Below are positions 1-12,154 of a stretch of 64,000 nt of DNA, in pieces (position 1 is the first letter of the stretch; every line of letters starts with the position of its first letter). The notes under the pieces were generated by a model. That model made no database searches and was not told where the DNA came from. It saw only the letters and a program-made list of their open reading frames with translations. This stretch comes from Allopontixanthobacter sediminis (GTDB taxonomy: Bacteria > Pseudomonadota > Alphaproteobacteria > Sphingomonadales > Sphingomonadaceae), in assembly GCF_009828115.1 (NCBI RefSeq), contig NZ_WTYL01000002.1:186001-250000 (forward strand). Reading direction: 5' to 3'. The translations under genes were made by a program, and so were the position numbers.

Positions 1-865
1 TGCGGCCTTGGCCGGGGTCGCCTTCCTGTCCCTGATGGACGCTTATATGAAAACCGCTGCGCTGGCTGCCGGAGCGTACAGCGCCGCGGCTTTCCGTTCG
101 GCCATCGCAGCCTGCATCATCTCCCCGATCTGGCTGGGTACCGGCGGACGGTGGCCAGAACGCAGGGTGCTACGGCTGCATCTGATCCGCGGCACCGTAT
201 CGGGTTTCATGGCACTCAGTTTTTTCTACGCGCTCACCAAATTGCCGATCGCAGAGGCCATCGCGATCAGTTTTGTCGCGCCGCTGATCACGCTCTACCT
301 CGCGGCCGTCCTGCTCGGCGAGAAAATCCGGCGCGAGGCGATTATCGCATCTTTGCTTGGACTGGCGGGTACCGGCGTGATCGTCGGCGGACGTCTCGGC
401 AGCGCCGACTACGACCCCGAAACACTCAAGGGCCTTGGCGCAATCCTGTTCTCGGCGCTCCTTTACGCCTATAATTTCATCATCATCCGCCAGCAGGCTC
501 AGGTATCCAGCCCGCTGGAGGCGACGACATTCCACAGCGGCGTGGGCGGCGCCGTGCTGCTGGTGTTCGCGCCGTGGTTCCTGACCCTGCCCGCACCTAG
601 CCCGATGGGGGATATCGCGCTGGCGGCGATCCTGACCCTGCTCGGCTCGCTGCTGATCACGTGGGCCTATGCCCGCGCGGAGGCGCAGGCGCTGGTGCCG
701 ATGGAATACAGCGGCTTTTTATGGGCCGCGCTGTTCGGCTGGCTGTTTTTCCGCGAACCAATCACCGCCACCACGATATCCGGAACCCTGCTGATCGTTG
801 CCGGTTGCTGGATTGTCGCCCGGCCGCGGCCTAAAGTCCCGCAAACGGAACAAAGCGCGCTCTAG
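1..865 (+). CDS. EamA/DMT-family inner-membrane transporter (5' end outside window)
   Basis: Ten-helix drug/metabolite transporter of the EamA type, probably exporting a small metabolite; the substrate cannot be told. The visible 285 residues alternate hydrophobic helices with short loops, and show the two-repeat DMT layout with the second repeat beginning near the conserved LGLAGTGVIVGG segment. The frame stays open to base 1, so the first helix and the true start lie upstream; the TTG at position 8 is not a convincing start. The gene ends at TAG 863-865, about 185 bases before acnA, and nothing links the two functionally. Confidence 0.85.
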   Translation, partial: AALAGVAFLSLMDAYMKTAALAAGAYSAAAFRSAIAACIISPIWLGTGGRWPERRVLRLHLIRGTVSGFMALSFFYALTKLPIAEAIAISFVAPLITLYLAAVLLGEKIRREAIIASLLGLAGTGVIVGGRLGSADYDPETLKGLGAILFSALLYAYNFIIIRQQAQVSSPLEATTFHSGVGGAVLLVFAPWFLTLPAPSPMGDIALAAILTLLGSLLITWAYARAEAQALVPMEYSGFLWAALFGWLFFREPITATTISGTLLIVAGCWIVARPRPKVPQTEQSAL

Positions 866-1050
866 CTGTTTGAATGGTTATGAAAACCCGTTGCGAGCGC
901 CGTTTTCTTGGCATTTTACGCGGGTACCACCCTTGACCAACAGCCCCTGAACGCGCAGTTGCGTGGCAAATATCCCGTCGCCCGCCAATACGCGAACACT
1001 AACCCTGTTTGCAGGCCGGTCGAGCATCCAGATTAAAAGGATCCAGCAGC

Positions 1051-3723
<2,673 letters not shown>

Positions 3724-3769
3724 TCCCGCCAGACTGAACTACTCCAAAACAAAAGGGCCCAAAACAAAA

Positions 3770-3803
3770 GGGGCGGCTTCCTCGCGGAGCCGCCCCTTTT
3801 TTT
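3770..3803. terminator. bidirectional intrinsic terminator, acnA / Ser-Thr-rich gene
   Basis: A 9-bp perfect stem (GGGGCGGCT 3770-3778 with AGCCGCCCC 3788-3796) is followed by seven T on the plus strand and preceded by an A-rich stretch, which gives T-runs on the minus strand. It sits between two convergent genes and can serve both. Confidence 0.9.
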
Positions 3804-3825
3804 GTCGCACGCCGGATGGCGAGAT

Positions 3826-4869
3826 TTACGCCGCCTTCGTAGCTTTCAGCTTGCGCCGCCCGAGGACCGCTGCCGCCGCGAGGCCGAACAGGATCGTCAC
3901 CGGCGGTGCCGGGACCGGGGTGCCAGGATCGCCGCTCGTGGTCATGCCCGATGTGGTCGAGACGTTGCCCGAGGTGGATGTCGAGGTTGACGAACTGGTC
4001 GATGTCGAACTCGAGACGTTGCCCGAGGTCGACGTGCTGGTCGACACGTTACCCGAGGTCGAGGTGGACGAGGACGTCGACGAGCTGCTCGAAACGTTGC
4101 CGGACGAACTGCTCGAGACATTGCCCGAGGTCGACGAGCTGGCGTTATTGCCCGAACTGCTCGTGACATTGCCCGAACTGGTCGAAGTGGTGCTTGTCAC
4201 GCCGCCGGTCGAAGTGCTTACGCCGCCGGTGGAGGTGCTGACCCCACCCGTGGTGGTCGAACTGCCGCCGGTGGATGTCGACGTCGAACTGCCACCGGAA
4301 GAATTGTCGATATCGATGATGATGTCGCCGCCGGAAGATCCGCTGCTCGAACCGGAGGTCGACGTGGTGGAAGTGATGTTCACGCTGCCGCCGCTCGAAC
4401 CGCCGCCGCCGAAAAATCCGCCGAAGAAGCCACCGCCGAAGCCGCCGCCAAACCCGCCGCTGCCGCCGATCACGGTCACATCGCTGCCGCCGCCGCCCTG
4501 GAACGCGGGAAGCTGCGGAAGCGGTGCCGGAACCGCGGCATAAGCCATACGGTATGTCGGCGCGCAATTCTCGCTGCCATCGGTTATCACGGTGCCGCCG
4601 CCATGCGGAGCGAGGCCGCCCGGACCGACGGGCTCACATTCGATCACCCGCTTCACGATCCGGCGTTTGACCGGCACCTTCTTGGGTATGGTGCGCTCTG
4701 CAGTGCGCTGCTTCACATACTTCACCGGCTCGGCCTTGACCGACTTGCTGGATTTGATGTGCATGCCGGCCGCTGCCGGCTTCTCCGCGACATGGACCGC
4801 GCCGCCTGCGAGCAGTGCGCCGCCCGCTGCGGTTGCGGACAATTTTGCCAGGGCCATTTTTACCGACAT
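3826..4869 (-). CDS. Ser/Thr/Gly-rich secreted protein with PEP-CTERM-like tail
   Basis: Exported low-complexity protein of about 347 residues with no catalytic domain that I recognise. In order it has: a signal-like N-terminus (ALLAGGAVHVAEK); a Lys/Arg-rich stretch; a short Cys-containing segment (IECEPVGPGG and ENCAPTYRM); a Gly/Phe-rich run; then about 150 residues of Ser/Thr/Gly in which SGNVS recurs. The last 30 residues are VPAPP, a hydrophobic helix and a basic end (GRRKLK), which resembles the PEP-CTERM sorting signal recognised by exosortases. ATG 4869 follows an AGAG motif; ATG 4857 is an alternative. A surface or matrix structural role is inference. No exosortase gene is in the window. 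Confidence 0.75.
   Translation of the reverse strand: MSVKMALAKLSATAAGGALLAGGAVHVAEKPAAAGMHIKSSKSVKAEPVKYVKQRTAERTIPKKVPVKRRIVKRVIECEPVGPGGLAPHGGGTVITDGSENCAPTYRMAYAAVPAPLPQLPAFQGGGGSDVTVIGGSGGFGGGFGGGFFGGFFGGGGSSGGSVNITSTTSTSGSSSGSSGGDIIIDIDNSSGGSSTSTSTGGSSTTTGGVSTSTGGVSTSTGGVTSTTSTSSGNVTSSSGNNASSSTSGNVSSSSSGNVSSSSSTSSSTSTSGNVSTSTSTSGNVSSSTSTSSSTSTSTSGNVSTTSGMTTSGDPGTPVPAPPVTILFGLAAAAVLGRRKLKATKAA
3950..4230 (-). repeat. degenerate tandem SGNVS-coding repeat
   Basis: Inside the preceding gene, the minus strand codes repeatedly for Ser-Gly-Asn-Val/Asn followed by Ser/Thr runs. The plus-strand trace is a recurring GTTGCCCGA-like core near 3963, 4018, 4047, 4096, 4121, 4146 and 4171, at irregular spacing of roughly 25-55 bases. 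It is a coding low-complexity repeat, likely to vary in length between strains by slippage; it is not a CRISPR array. Confidence 0.6.
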
Positions 4870-5102
4870 GAGCAAGCTCTCTTGTTACTTCTGTGATCGG
4901 GCATGTTCCGGCAGCGGCGAACCGCCAGCCATCACTTCCCTGTCATTGCAACAGAACGCAGCCGCCCGTGTCCCGCAATCGGGTTAACCATGATTTGCGG
5001 CGTTTTGGCGAGATTAGCGGACCTGAAATTGCCGCATCTGGGCGAGTTGTCCCACTATGGAACCGATCGCAGGGTAAAAGCTGAGCGGACGGGGCCGCGG
5101 CG

Positions 5103-6155
5103 TTAACCTTTGCCGTCAAACAGACCGGTCTGGCGAATCGGCTCTTCTCCGGTTTTGGGGGCTGGCGGGGGAGACATGTCGAGGTGCTGCCACGCGAGAT
5201 CGTTAAGGCACCGCCCCCGCGCCGTGCGGGCAATCAGACCCAGCTGGATCAGGTAGGGCTCGATCACTTCTTCTACCGTATCGCGCGGTTCGCTAAGGCC
5301 CGCGGCGAGCGTTTCCACGCCCACCGGACCGCCTTTGTAAATGTCCGCGATCATCATCAGGTACCGCCGGTCCATCGCATCGAGGCCGAGCCGGTCAACC
5401 TCCAGCCGTGTCAGCGCCTCGTCCGCCACCTTGGCGGTTACCGTCCCGTCACCCGCGACATGGGCGAAATCGCGCACCCGGCGCATCAGCCGCCCGGCCA
5501 CCCGCGGCGTACCGCGCGCCCGGCGGGCTATTTCGCGCGCGCCGCCGGGCTCGATCCTCATCGCCAGCAGCCCGGCCCCGCGGGTCACGACGCGCTCCAG
5601 CTCCGCCTCGGTATAGAAATTGAGCCGGACGGGGATGCCGAACCGGTCGCGCAGCGGCGTGGTCAGCAGCCCCTGCCGCGTGGTCGCGCCGATCAGCGTG
5701 AAAGGCGGCAGGTCAATCCGCACCGACCGCGCCGACGGCCCTTCGCCGATGATCAGGTCGAGTGCGCGATCCTCCATCGCCGGGTAGAGAATTTCCTCGA
5801 CCACGGGATTGAGCCGGTGGATCTCGTCGATAAACAGCACGTCATGCGGTTCCAGATTGGTCAGCAGCGCTGCCAGGTCGCCCGATTTGGCGATCACCGG
5901 ACCGGAAGTCGCTCGGAAACCGACGCCCAGTTCCTTGGCCACGATCTGCGCCAGCGTGGTCTTGCCCAACCCCGGCGGGCCGAAGAACAACACATGGTCC
6001 ATCGCCTCCCCGCGGCCCCGCGCCGCCTCAATAAACACGCGTAGGTTGTCCCGCGCCGCTTCCTGCCCGACGAACTCGGCAAGGCTTTTCGGGCGCAAGG
6101 CTGCGTCGGGGTCTTCTGGCTGACGCGTCGGAGTGAGGTCGGGGTTGGCGGTCAT
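5103..6155 (-). CDS. ruvB: Holliday junction branch migration ATPase RuvB
   Basis: Hexameric AAA+ motor that, with RuvA, drives branch migration of Holliday junctions during recombinational repair. The 350 residues contain Walker [10 protein letters not shown] (59-67), Walker B LFIDE (107-111), the sensor stretch [18 protein letters not shown] and a C-terminal winged helix. The start codon overlaps by 4 bases (ATGA) the stop of a small membrane-protein gene that lies between ruvB and ruvA, so the three genes look co-translated. ruvC is not adjacent here, unlike in many relatives. Confidence 0.97.
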   Translation of the reverse strand: MTANPDLTPTRQPEDPDAALRPKSLAEFVGQEAARDNLRVFIEAARGRGEAMDHVLFFGPPGLGKTTLAQIVAKELGVGFRATSGPVIAKSGDLAALLTNLEPHDVLFIDEIHRLNPVVEEILYPAMEDRALDLIIGEGPSARSVRIDLPPFTLIGATTRQGLLTTPLRDRFGIPVRLNFYTEAELERVVTRGAGLLAMRIEPGGAREIARRARGTPRVAGRLMRRVRDFAHVAGDGTVTAKVADEALTRLEVDRLGLDAMDRRYLMMIADIYKGGPVGVETLAAGLSEPRDTVEEVIEPYLIQLGLIARTARGRCLNDLAWQHLDMSPPPAPKTGEEPIRQTGLFDGKG

Positions 6156-6619
6156 CGGAGTTCTAAACCAACAATCACCGCACCAATTATAAACGATGAG
6201 AGAGAAACGTACTGAAAGAAATCAATAGCGATGTTAATTCGCCATATGCGCTGGATCGGTTTTAATGCTTCTTCTTGCGACGGCATATTTTCGCCGCGTC
6301 TCCCCGCCTCTTCGAAATGTCTCGATAATTCGCGGATTTTAGACGCGGCATGGTTCAAAAGGGAGACATGGGCCATGGCGTATGAAACGCACGATATGAT
6401 GCCTATCGCAAACCAAAGTGCGGCAAAATAGCTAGGTCGTGCGGTTACTTCTTCGTTGGACAAAACAAGCACTACACCGCCGCCGTTAATCGTTAAGCAT
6501 GATGCCAGTATCCATTTGTGTAGCGAATTTGCTTGTTCTTCGAGATTGCCAGCACTTTGAACCCAAGAGTTTGCCTTAGATTCCATGTAAGCACCTAAAG
6601 TAGCGCGTTCCTCATTCAT
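6152..6619 (-). CDS. 155-residue membrane protein inserted between ruvA and ruvB
   Basis: Not recognised. It has a soluble N-terminus of about 35 residues, two hydrophobic helices (about 36-56 and 65-88), a charged helical segment (about 90-128, with [18 protein letters not shown]) and a third helix near 132-152. It starts 3 bases after the ruvA stop, using a GGGGTG ribosome site formed by the end of ruvA, and its stop overlaps the ruvB start by 4 bases. Base composition is unlike both neighbours: I count 193 G+C in 6181-6600, about 46%, against clearly GC-rich flanks. This suggests acquired DNA that has settled into the operon. A membrane stress or defence role is only a guess. Confidence 0.8.
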   Translation of the reverse strand: MNEERATLGAYMESKANSWVQSAGNLEEQANSLHKWILASCLTINGGGVVLVLSNEEVTARPSYFAALWFAIGIISCVSYAMAHVSLLNHAASKIRELSRHFEEAGRRGENMPSQEEALKPIQRIWRINIAIDFFQYVSLSSFIIGAVIVGLELR

Positions 6620-6622
6620 TGT

Positions 6623-7225
6623 TCACCCCGCCGCCCTCTTCAGCGCGACGCGCACCAGCGCGTTCAAATCCGCGCCTTCACCCAGCTCGCCCTGCGCTTT
6701 CGCCACCGCGCTCGCCGCGATCGCAGGCTTGAAACCGAGGTTCTGGAGGGCCGACACCGCATCCGCGCTGGCGGAACCGGCGGGCATTACCACTGCGCCA
6801 ACCGCAGCGCCGCCGCCGGGCATTCCGCCGGCCTTGTCCTTCAATTCGTTGACGATCCGCCCTGCCAGTTTCGGCCCCACGCCGTTCGCCCGGGCAACCA
6901 TCGCCGCATCGCCATTGGCGCAGGCGGTCTGGACTTCGGCGGTCGACAGCGCCGACAGGATGGCGAGCGCGACCTTGCTGCCGACGCCCTGCACCTGCGT
7001 CAGTAACCGGAACCAGTCGCGTTCGGAACCTTCGGCAAAACCGAGTAGGCGCATGTCGTTTTCGCTGACCTGCAAGTCGGTATAGACGGTGCAGCTTTCC
7101 CCGATCTTGCCCAGCGCGGTCAGGGTGCGGGCGCTGCAATGCACCAGGTAGCCGACACCCTGGACGTCAATCACCGCCCAGTCAGAACCGGTTTCGTCGA
7201 GCAGGCCCTTCAGCTTTGCAATCAT
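6623..7225 (-). CDS. ruvA: Holliday junction DNA helicase subunit RuvA
   Basis: Tetrameric DNA-binding subunit that grips Holliday junctions and loads RuvB. The start [13 protein letters not shown] is the canonical N-terminus of the OB-fold domain I. Helix-hairpin-helix signals ([12 protein letters not shown] and [17 protein letters not shown]) form domain II, and a short C-terminal three-helix domain binds RuvB. I chose ATG 7225 over an extended frame because the family begins exactly there; this gives 200 residues, the usual size. It is transcribed divergently from aroC and is first in the ruvA-orf-ruvB operon. Confidence 0.96.
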   Translation of the reverse strand: MIAKLKGLLDETGSDWAVIDVQGVGYLVHCSARTLTALGKIGESCTVYTDLQVSENDMRLLGFAEGSERDWFRLLTQVQGVGSKVALAILSALSTAEVQTACANGDAAMVARANGVGPKLAGRIVNELKDKAGGMPGGGAAVGAVVMPAGSASADAVSALQNLGFKPAIAASAVAKAQGELGEGADLNALVRVALKRAAG

Positions 7226-7252
7226 GGTTTGTTCTTGCGCGCAAAGCTGCGC

Positions 7253-7281
7253 TTGGTCCACCCTTCACGGACATTTATGGA
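7253..7281 (+). promoter_or_regulatory. predicted sigma-70 promoter of aroC
   Basis: TTGGTC (7253-7258), a 17-base spacer and TATGGA (7276-7281) lie 33 bases before the aroC start in the divergent ruvA/aroC gap. Found by eye from hexamer match and spacing; no experimental support. Confidence 0.4.
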
Positions 7282-7314
7282 CAGCGCGGCGATCATGCGA
7301 CAAGGGATGCAGCC

Positions 7315-8382
7315 ATGAGCTACAACACATTCGGCAGGGCCTTGCGCTTCACCACCTGGGGGGAAAGCCACGGGCCGGCGTTGGGCGCGGTGGTGGATGG
7401 CTGCCCGCCGGGGCTCGCCTTGTCGGAAGCGGACATCCAGCCGTTCATGGATGCGCGCCGGCCCGGCCAATCGAAATACACCACCCAGCGGCAGGAACCC
7501 GACGCGGTTCGCATCCTGTCCGGCGTGTTCGAAGGCCGCACCACCGGCACGCCGATCAGCCTGATGATCGAGAATGTCGACCAGCGGTCCAAGGATTATT
7601 CCGAAGTCGCCAAGGCCTATCGCCCCGGCCACGCGGATTACGCCTATGATGCCAAATACGGGTTTCGCGATTACCGCGGCGGCGGCCGGTCCTCCGCCCG
7701 TGAAACCGCCGCCCGGGTCGCAGCAGGCGCGGTCGCGCGGTTGGTCATCCCCGAGGTGACGATCACCGCCTACATCAGCCAGATCGGCGGCGACGAAATC
7801 GACCGCGCTGCCATCGACTTCGCCAAAATCGGCAACAATCCGTTCTTCTGCCCCGACCCTGCCGCTACCGTCCGGTGGGAGAAGCTGGTCGATGAGGCGC
7901 GGCTGGCCGGATCCTCGCTCGGCGCGGTGGTCGAATGCGTCGCCAACGGAGTCCCCGCAGGCTGGGGCGCGCCGATCTATGCCAAGCTCGACGCGGATCT
8001 GGCCGGCGGGATGATGGGGATCAACGCGGTCAAGGGTGTCGAAATTGGCGACGGTTTCCTCGCCGCCACACTGACCGGCGAACAGAACGCCGATCCGATG
8101 CGCAGTGGTGAAAGCGGGCCGGAATTCGAAGCCAACCATGCGGGCGGGATCGCGGGCGGCATCTCCACCGGACAGCCGGTGGTGTGCCGGGTGGCCTTCA
8201 AGCCGACCAGTTCGATCCTGACCGCCGTCGACACTATCGACCGCGACGGCGAGAACACGCAGATCCGCACCAAGGGCCGCCATGACCCCTGCGTCGGCAT
8301 TCGCGGCACCCCGGTGGTGGAAGCGATGATGGCGCTGGTGCTGGCCGACCACAAACTGCTCCACCGGGCGCAGTGTGGCTAG
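7315..8382 (+). CDS. aroC: chorismate synthase
   Basis: FMN-dependent lyase that makes chorismate from EPSP, the last step of the shikimate pathway. It has 355 residues. Family signatures are visible: GESHGPALG near the N-terminus, [10 protein letters not shown] with the [20 protein letters not shown] loop that follows, and [17 protein letters not shown] at the C-terminus. The start is ATG 7315 with AAGGGA about 8 bases upstream. The stop overlaps the GTG start of the following lipoprotein gene by 8 bases, which suggests coupled translation even though the second product has no obvious pathway link. Confidence 0.97.
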   Translation: MSYNTFGRALRFTTWGESHGPALGAVVDGCPPGLALSEADIQPFMDARRPGQSKYTTQRQEPDAVRILSGVFEGRTTGTPISLMIENVDQRSKDYSEVAKAYRPGHADYAYDAKYGFRDYRGGGRSSARETAARVAAGAVARLVIPEVTITAYISQIGGDEIDRAAIDFAKIGNNPFFCPDPAATVRWEKLVDEARLAGSSLGAVVECVANGVPAGWGAPIYAKLDADLAGGMMGINAVKGVEIGDGFLAATLTGEQNADPMRSGESGPEFEANHAGGIAGGISTGQPVVCRVAFKPTSSILTAVDTIDRDGENTQIRTKGRHDPCVGIRGTPVVEAMMALVLADHKLLHRAQCG

Positions 8383-9124
8383 GCTGACGATCCGGACGGC
8401 GGCGCTGGCCTGCGCGCCGCTCCTGCTGCTGGCGAGCTGCGCCAATGTCGCCAGTATGAGCGGCGCCGGCGTTATCGAGGCGAACACAATCTGCACCAAT
8501 CGCACAGGCGAACAGGGCGGTTATTTCTATACTTTCTGGAAGAGCAGCGGCGATGCCTGCATGGGGCTGGGTGACGCGGGACATTACACCAGCACCTACC
8601 GTCTGGGGCCCGGCGAAAATCTCGTGCTCGGCAAGGGCTGGCGGGTCGGGTCGCCGGCCCGGACTGTAACTTACCAGGCACGGGTATTCGAGGCCGGGAC
8701 CAACAGCTACCTGACGTTGTATGGCTGGTCGGTAGACCCGCTGGTCGAATATTACGTGGTTGACGATTGGGGTAGCAACTTCACCCCGCCCGGATCCGGC
8801 GCCAAGCCGCTCGGCACTGTGGAGAGCGATGGCGGGACTTACCGCATCTACCACACCACCCGCGTCCGGCAGCCATCGATCCGGGGCACCGCGACTTTCG
8901 CCCAGTTCTGGAGCGTCCGAACGAACCGGCGACTCCACGGCGAGGTCGCGACGATTACTTTTTCCAATCATGTCGAAGGCTGGCGCAGGGCCGGGATGGA
9001 ACTTGGCACAATGGATTACCAGGTCATGGCGACCGAGGGATTCGGCAGCACCGGCAATTCCGACATCACGGTCTGGGAGCAACCCTCGACCGCACCCGAT
9101 TCAGCTGCTCCTCGACTCGATTGA
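8375..9124 (+). CDS. GH11-family endo-1,4-beta-xylanase, lipoprotein
   Basis: Reads as a glycoside hydrolase family 11 xylanase, a jelly-roll enzyme that cuts internal beta-1,4-xylan bonds. Family landmarks occur in order: GGYFYTFW (48-55), GKGWRVGS (86-93), NSYLTLYGW (110-118), PLVEYYVVD (122-130, nucleophile Glu125), SDGGTYRIY (151-159), [17 protein letters not shown] (166-182) and [10 protein letters not shown] (214-223, acid/base Glu221). The N-terminus is a lipoprotein signal with lipobox LASC, so Cys22 would be lipidated and the enzyme membrane-anchored. The GTG start overlaps aroC by 8 bases. The length of 249 residues is slightly above the usual catalytic domain. Substrate is inferred from family membership. 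Confidence 0.85.
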   Translation: MARLTIRTAALACAPLLLLASCANVASMSGAGVIEANTICTNRTGEQGGYFYTFWKSSGDACMGLGDAGHYTSTYRLGPGENLVLGKGWRVGSPARTVTYQARVFEAGTNSYLTLYGWSVDPLVEYYVVDDWGSNFTPPGSGAKPLGTVESDGGTYRIYHTTRVRQPSIRGTATFAQFWSVRTNRRLHGEVATITFSNHVEGWRRAGMELGTMDYQVMATEGFGSTGNSDITVWEQPSTAPDSAAPRLD

Positions 9125-9213
9125 GTTCCCGCAAACCCCGATCATCAATCAACAATTTATCCGATCAGTGGCATCGGAAAACTCGGCTTTAAAGCTCGGG
9201 TAATGCCCCCTAT

Positions 9214-9249
9214 CTCGCACTTGCAACATTTTACCTCGCAACTGCAACA
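9214..9249 (+). repeat. phased direct repeat in ahpC leader
   Basis: CTCGCACTTGCAACA (9214-9228) and CTCGCAACTGCAACA (9235-9249) differ at two of 15 positions and are offset by exactly 21 bases, two helical turns. They lie 15 bases before the ahpC start. Placement and phasing suggest an operator for a peroxide-responsive or other regulator; this is inference. Confidence 0.45.
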
Positions 9250-9263
9250 CAACGGAGCAATTT

Positions 9264-9845
9264 ATGACCACCATGATCGGTAAGGAAATCCAACCATTCG
9301 TCGCCACCGCCTTCAAGCCCACCGCACCGGGCAAGGGCGAATTCGTCGACGTGACCGACGGCGACGTTCGCGGCAACTGGGCCGTGTTCTTCTTCTACCC
9401 CGCCGACTTCACCTTCGTGTGCCCGACCGAACTGCAGGACCTTGCAGAACAGTACGACGCGTTGAAGGCGATGGGCGTCGAAGTGTATTCGGTGTCCACC
9501 GACACGCATTTCAGCCACAAGGCTTGGCACGAAACCTCCGACAAGATCAGCGGCATCCGCTTCCCGATGCTCGGTGACCAGAACCACACGATCTCGAACA
9601 ATTTCGGCGTGCTGCGTGAAGGCCAGGGCCTCGCCGACCGTGCGACCTTCGTGGTCGATCCGGACGGCGTGATCCAGGTGATGGAAATCACCAGCGAAGG
9701 CGTTGGCCGTAATGCCAAGGAACTGGTCCGCAAGATCAAGGCCGCGCAGTATGTCCGTGCCAACCCCGGCCAGGTCTGCCCCGCAAAGTGGGAAGAAGGC
9801 GAAGATACCCTCGCCCCTTCGCTCGACCTCGTCGGCAAGCTCTAG
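9264..9845 (+). CDS. ahpC: alkyl hydroperoxide reductase subunit C (peroxiredoxin)
   Basis: Typical 2-Cys peroxiredoxin that reduces H2O2 and organic peroxides. It has 193 residues with peroxidatic Cys53 in FVCPTE and resolving Cys172 in VCPAKW, close in length to E. coli AhpC (187). ATG 9264 is preceded by CGGAG. It is followed after 119 bases by its reductase ahpF, with a GC-rich hairpin in between that may set unequal expression. The leader carries a 21-base-phased direct repeat. Confidence 0.97.
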   Translation: MTTMIGKEIQPFVATAFKPTAPGKGEFVDVTDGDVRGNWAVFFFYPADFTFVCPTELQDLAEQYDALKAMGVEVYSVSTDTHFSHKAWHETSDKISGIRFPMLGDQNHTISNNFGVLREGQGLADRATFVVDPDGVIQVMEITSEGVGRNAKELVRKIKAAQYVRANPGQVCPAKWEEGEDTLAPSLDLVGKL

Positions 9846-9891
9846 GTTTGATTGAATACCCCTAGCCGCGGTTTCGACTGCGGCCCAAGGG

Positions 9892-9926
9892 ACGGCCCGG
9901 GGCTCCCCTCCCGCCTCGGGCCGTTT
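9892..9926 (+). terminator. hairpin between ahpC and ahpF (partial terminator?)
   Basis: ACGGCCCG (9892-9899) pairs perfectly with CGGGCCGT (9917-9924) around a 17-base loop, followed by only a short T-run. It lies 41 bases upstream of ahpF. It could reduce read-through or stabilise the ahpC message. Confidence 0.4.
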
Positions 9927-9964
9927 CCCTGCCCTCTGCCCGCCCTTCCCGCTGGAGAATTTCA

Positions 9965-11566
9965 ATGCTCGATCCTGCAATGCAGCAACAGCTGAAAACC
10001 TACCTTGCCAATCTGCGCGAACCGATCGAACTGGTCGCGACCTTGGCCGAGGGCGATCCCAATTCCATGAAAACTCGTGACCTGCTGGAAGATATCGCGG
10101 CGCTGCATCCGATGGTCAGCGCGGCGTTCGACGGCACTGCCAGCCGCGCGCCCAGTTTCCTGATCCGCCGCGCGTCGGACCACGACGCCGCCGTGACATT
10201 TGCCGGCCTGCCGATGGGCCACGAATTCACCTCGCTGGTGCTCGCCCTATTGTGGGCCGGCGGCCACCCGCCGAAGGTCGACGCCGAGGTGATCGACACG
10301 ATCCGCGGCCTAGACGGTGCTTTCGAGTTCGAGATGTATTTCTCGCTATCGTGCCAGAACTGCCCCGACGTGGTGCAGGCGCTGGCGCTGATGGCGATCC
10401 ACAATCCCCGTATTTCCGCGACCCTGATCGAAGGCGGGGCGTTCAAGGATGAAGTCGACAGCCGACAGGTGATGGCCGTCCCGTCGATCTTCCTGAACGG
10501 CGAACCCTTCGCCAATGGCCGGATGGAAGTGGCCGAAATCCTCGCCAAGCTGGACAGCGGTGCGGGCGACAAGGCTGCGGCCAAAATCGCTGCGAAGGAA
10601 CCGTTCGAAGTGCTGGTGATCGGCGGCGGGCCGGCCGGAGCGTCGGCGGCAATCTACACTGCGCGCAAAGGATTCCGCACCGGCGTGGCGGCGGAGCGGT
10701 TCGGCGGGCAGCTGCTCGACACCATGGGCGTCGAGAACCTGCCGTCCGTGACCTACACCGAAGGGCCCAAATTGGCTGCGCAGCTGGAAGCGCATGTTGG
10801 CGATTACGATATCGACGTGATCAATCTGCAACGGGCAGAAAAGCTGATCCCCGCAGCGCGCGAGGGCGGTTACCACGAAATTGTGCTGGCCAATGGCGCA
10901 TCGCTGAAGGCGCGGTCGCTGATTGTGACCACCGGGGCGCGCTGGCGCCAGTTGGGCGTTCCGGGCGAAGACAAATACCGCAACAAGGGCGTGGCCTATT
11001 GCCCGCATTGCGATGGTCCTCTGTTCAAGGGCAAGCGCGTTGCGGTGATCGGCGGCGGCAATTCCGGGGTTGAGGCGGCCATCGACCTCGCCAACATCGT
11101 TGGTCATGTGACGTTGGTCGAGTTCGACAGCAAATTGCGTGCCGACGAAGTGCTGCAGGCCAAGCTGCGCAGCATGAGCAATGTCGACATCATCACCTCT
11201 GCCAAAACCACCGAGATGACCGGAGACGGCGAGAAGGTGAACGGCTTGACCTATCAGGATACGGGCAGCGGCGAGGAACACCATGTCGAACTGGACGGCG
11301 TGTTCATCCAGATCGGGCTGGTGCCGAACACCGAGTGGCTCAGAGATTCCGGCCTGGAACTGACGAAGTTCGGTGAAATCGCCATCAATGACCGCGCGGC
11401 GACCAACATTCCCGGCATATTTGCAGCGGGGGACGTGACCACCGTGCCATACAAACAGATCGTGATTGCGATGGGGGAAGGATCGAAGGCCGGACTGACC
11501 GCCTTCGACTATTTGATCCGCACCGAACCGGTCGAGGAAATCGCGCAGGCTTTCCAGGCGGCCTGA
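9965..11566 (+). CDS. ahpF: alkyl hydroperoxide reductase subunit F
   Basis: FAD-dependent NADH:peroxiredoxin oxidoreductase that recycles AhpC. Of the 533 residues, the N-terminal double thioredoxin fold carries the redox pair Cys130/Cys133 (SCQNC). The thioredoxin-reductase-like part has the FAD-binding GGGPAG (220-225), the active disulfide Cys346/Cys349 (CPHC), the NAD(H)-binding GGGNSG and a C-terminal [13 protein letters not shown] segment. ATG 9965 lies after a GGAG ribosome site. It ends 12 bases before the convergent Smr gene. Confidence 0.97.
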   Translation: MLDPAMQQQLKTYLANLREPIELVATLAEGDPNSMKTRDLLEDIAALHPMVSAAFDGTASRAPSFLIRRASDHDAAVTFAGLPMGHEFTSLVLALLWAGGHPPKVDAEVIDTIRGLDGAFEFEMYFSLSCQNCPDVVQALALMAIHNPRISATLIEGGAFKDEVDSRQVMAVPSIFLNGEPFANGRMEVAEILAKLDSGAGDKAAAKIAAKEPFEVLVIGGGPAGASAAIYTARKGFRTGVAAERFGGQLLDTMGVENLPSVTYTEGPKLAAQLEAHVGDYDIDVINLQRAEKLIPAAREGGYHEIVLANGASLKARSLIVTTGARWRQLGVPGEDKYRNKGVAYCPHCDGPLFKGKRVAVIGGGNSGVEAAIDLANIVGHVTLVEFDSKLRADEVLQAKLRSMSNVDIITSAKTTEMTGDGEKVNGLTYQDTGSGEEHHVELDGVFIQIGLVPNTEWLRDSGLELTKFGEIAINDRAATNIPGIFAAGDVTTVPYKQIVIAMGEGSKAGLTAFDYLIRTEPVEEIAQAFQAA

Positions 11567-11578
11567 CCGGCGGCCAGC

Positions 11579-12154
11579 CTACCTTCGCAGGACGATATAG
11601 ATCGCACCGTCGCCCCCGTGGCGGCGGTGCGATTTTCGTATGGCGGCGATGGCGTCGGCATGCTGCCCCGCCGCCAGCCAGTCGAGAATCTTGGAGCGGA
11701 TCGCCCCGCGCCGGCTCGCCCGGTCCGCCGCATCGACCGGGCGCGGCTTCCCCGTCACCACCAGCACCAGCCGCGCCCCCATGGCGCGGGCCTGGCCAAT
11801 GCCGTTTTCCAGCCGCCCATGCGCTGCATCCAGACCGTGACCGTGCAGATCGAGAGTGACATCCGGATCGATACTGCCGCTCTTGAGCCGTTTGTCCCAG
11901 TGCGAATCGAGGCCCCCGGCACCAATCGGCCGGGCAGCCCGGACGGGAGCGATTATGGCAGCGGCCTGCCTGGGCGGCGGAGGCAGTGCGCGCTTCTCGG
12001 GCTTCGGAGCAGGGGCGACCTTGATCGGAGCGGGAGATATCGCGATTTTGGTCATCGGTGTTTCCGAACGCCTCCGCACCAACGGCACCACTGACGCGGC
12101 GACACGCGCCCACGCCTCCGCTTCTTCGGCGCTCAGGCCGCGCGGCGGCTTCAT
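11579..12154 (-). CDS. Smr-domain protein
   Basis: Protein of 191 residues whose C-terminal half is a Smr (MutS2-related) domain, shown by TLDLHGHGLDAAHGRL and LVLVVTGKP; such domains are nucleic-acid endonucleases or binders. The N-terminal half is Pro/Ala-rich and probably disordered. Its start overlaps the mltA stop by 4 bases (ATGA). With mltA and the Tim44-like gene it forms the conserved alphaproteobacterial block divergent from secB. The exact substrate is unknown. Confidence 0.88.
   Translation of the reverse strand: MKPPRGLSAEEAEAWARVAASVVPLVRRRSETPMTKIAISPAPIKVAPAPKPEKRALPPPPRQAAAIIAPVRAARPIGAGGLDSHWDKRLKSGSIDPDVTLDLHGHGLDAAHGRLENGIGQARAMGARLVLVVTGKPRPVDAADRASRRGAIRSKILDWLAAGQHADAIAAIRKSHRRHGGDGAIYIVLRR

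Noticed and set aside
3950-4290. CRISPR array
   Set aside because: The repeats are irregular in spacing, degenerate, and code for a low-complexity protein; no cas genes.
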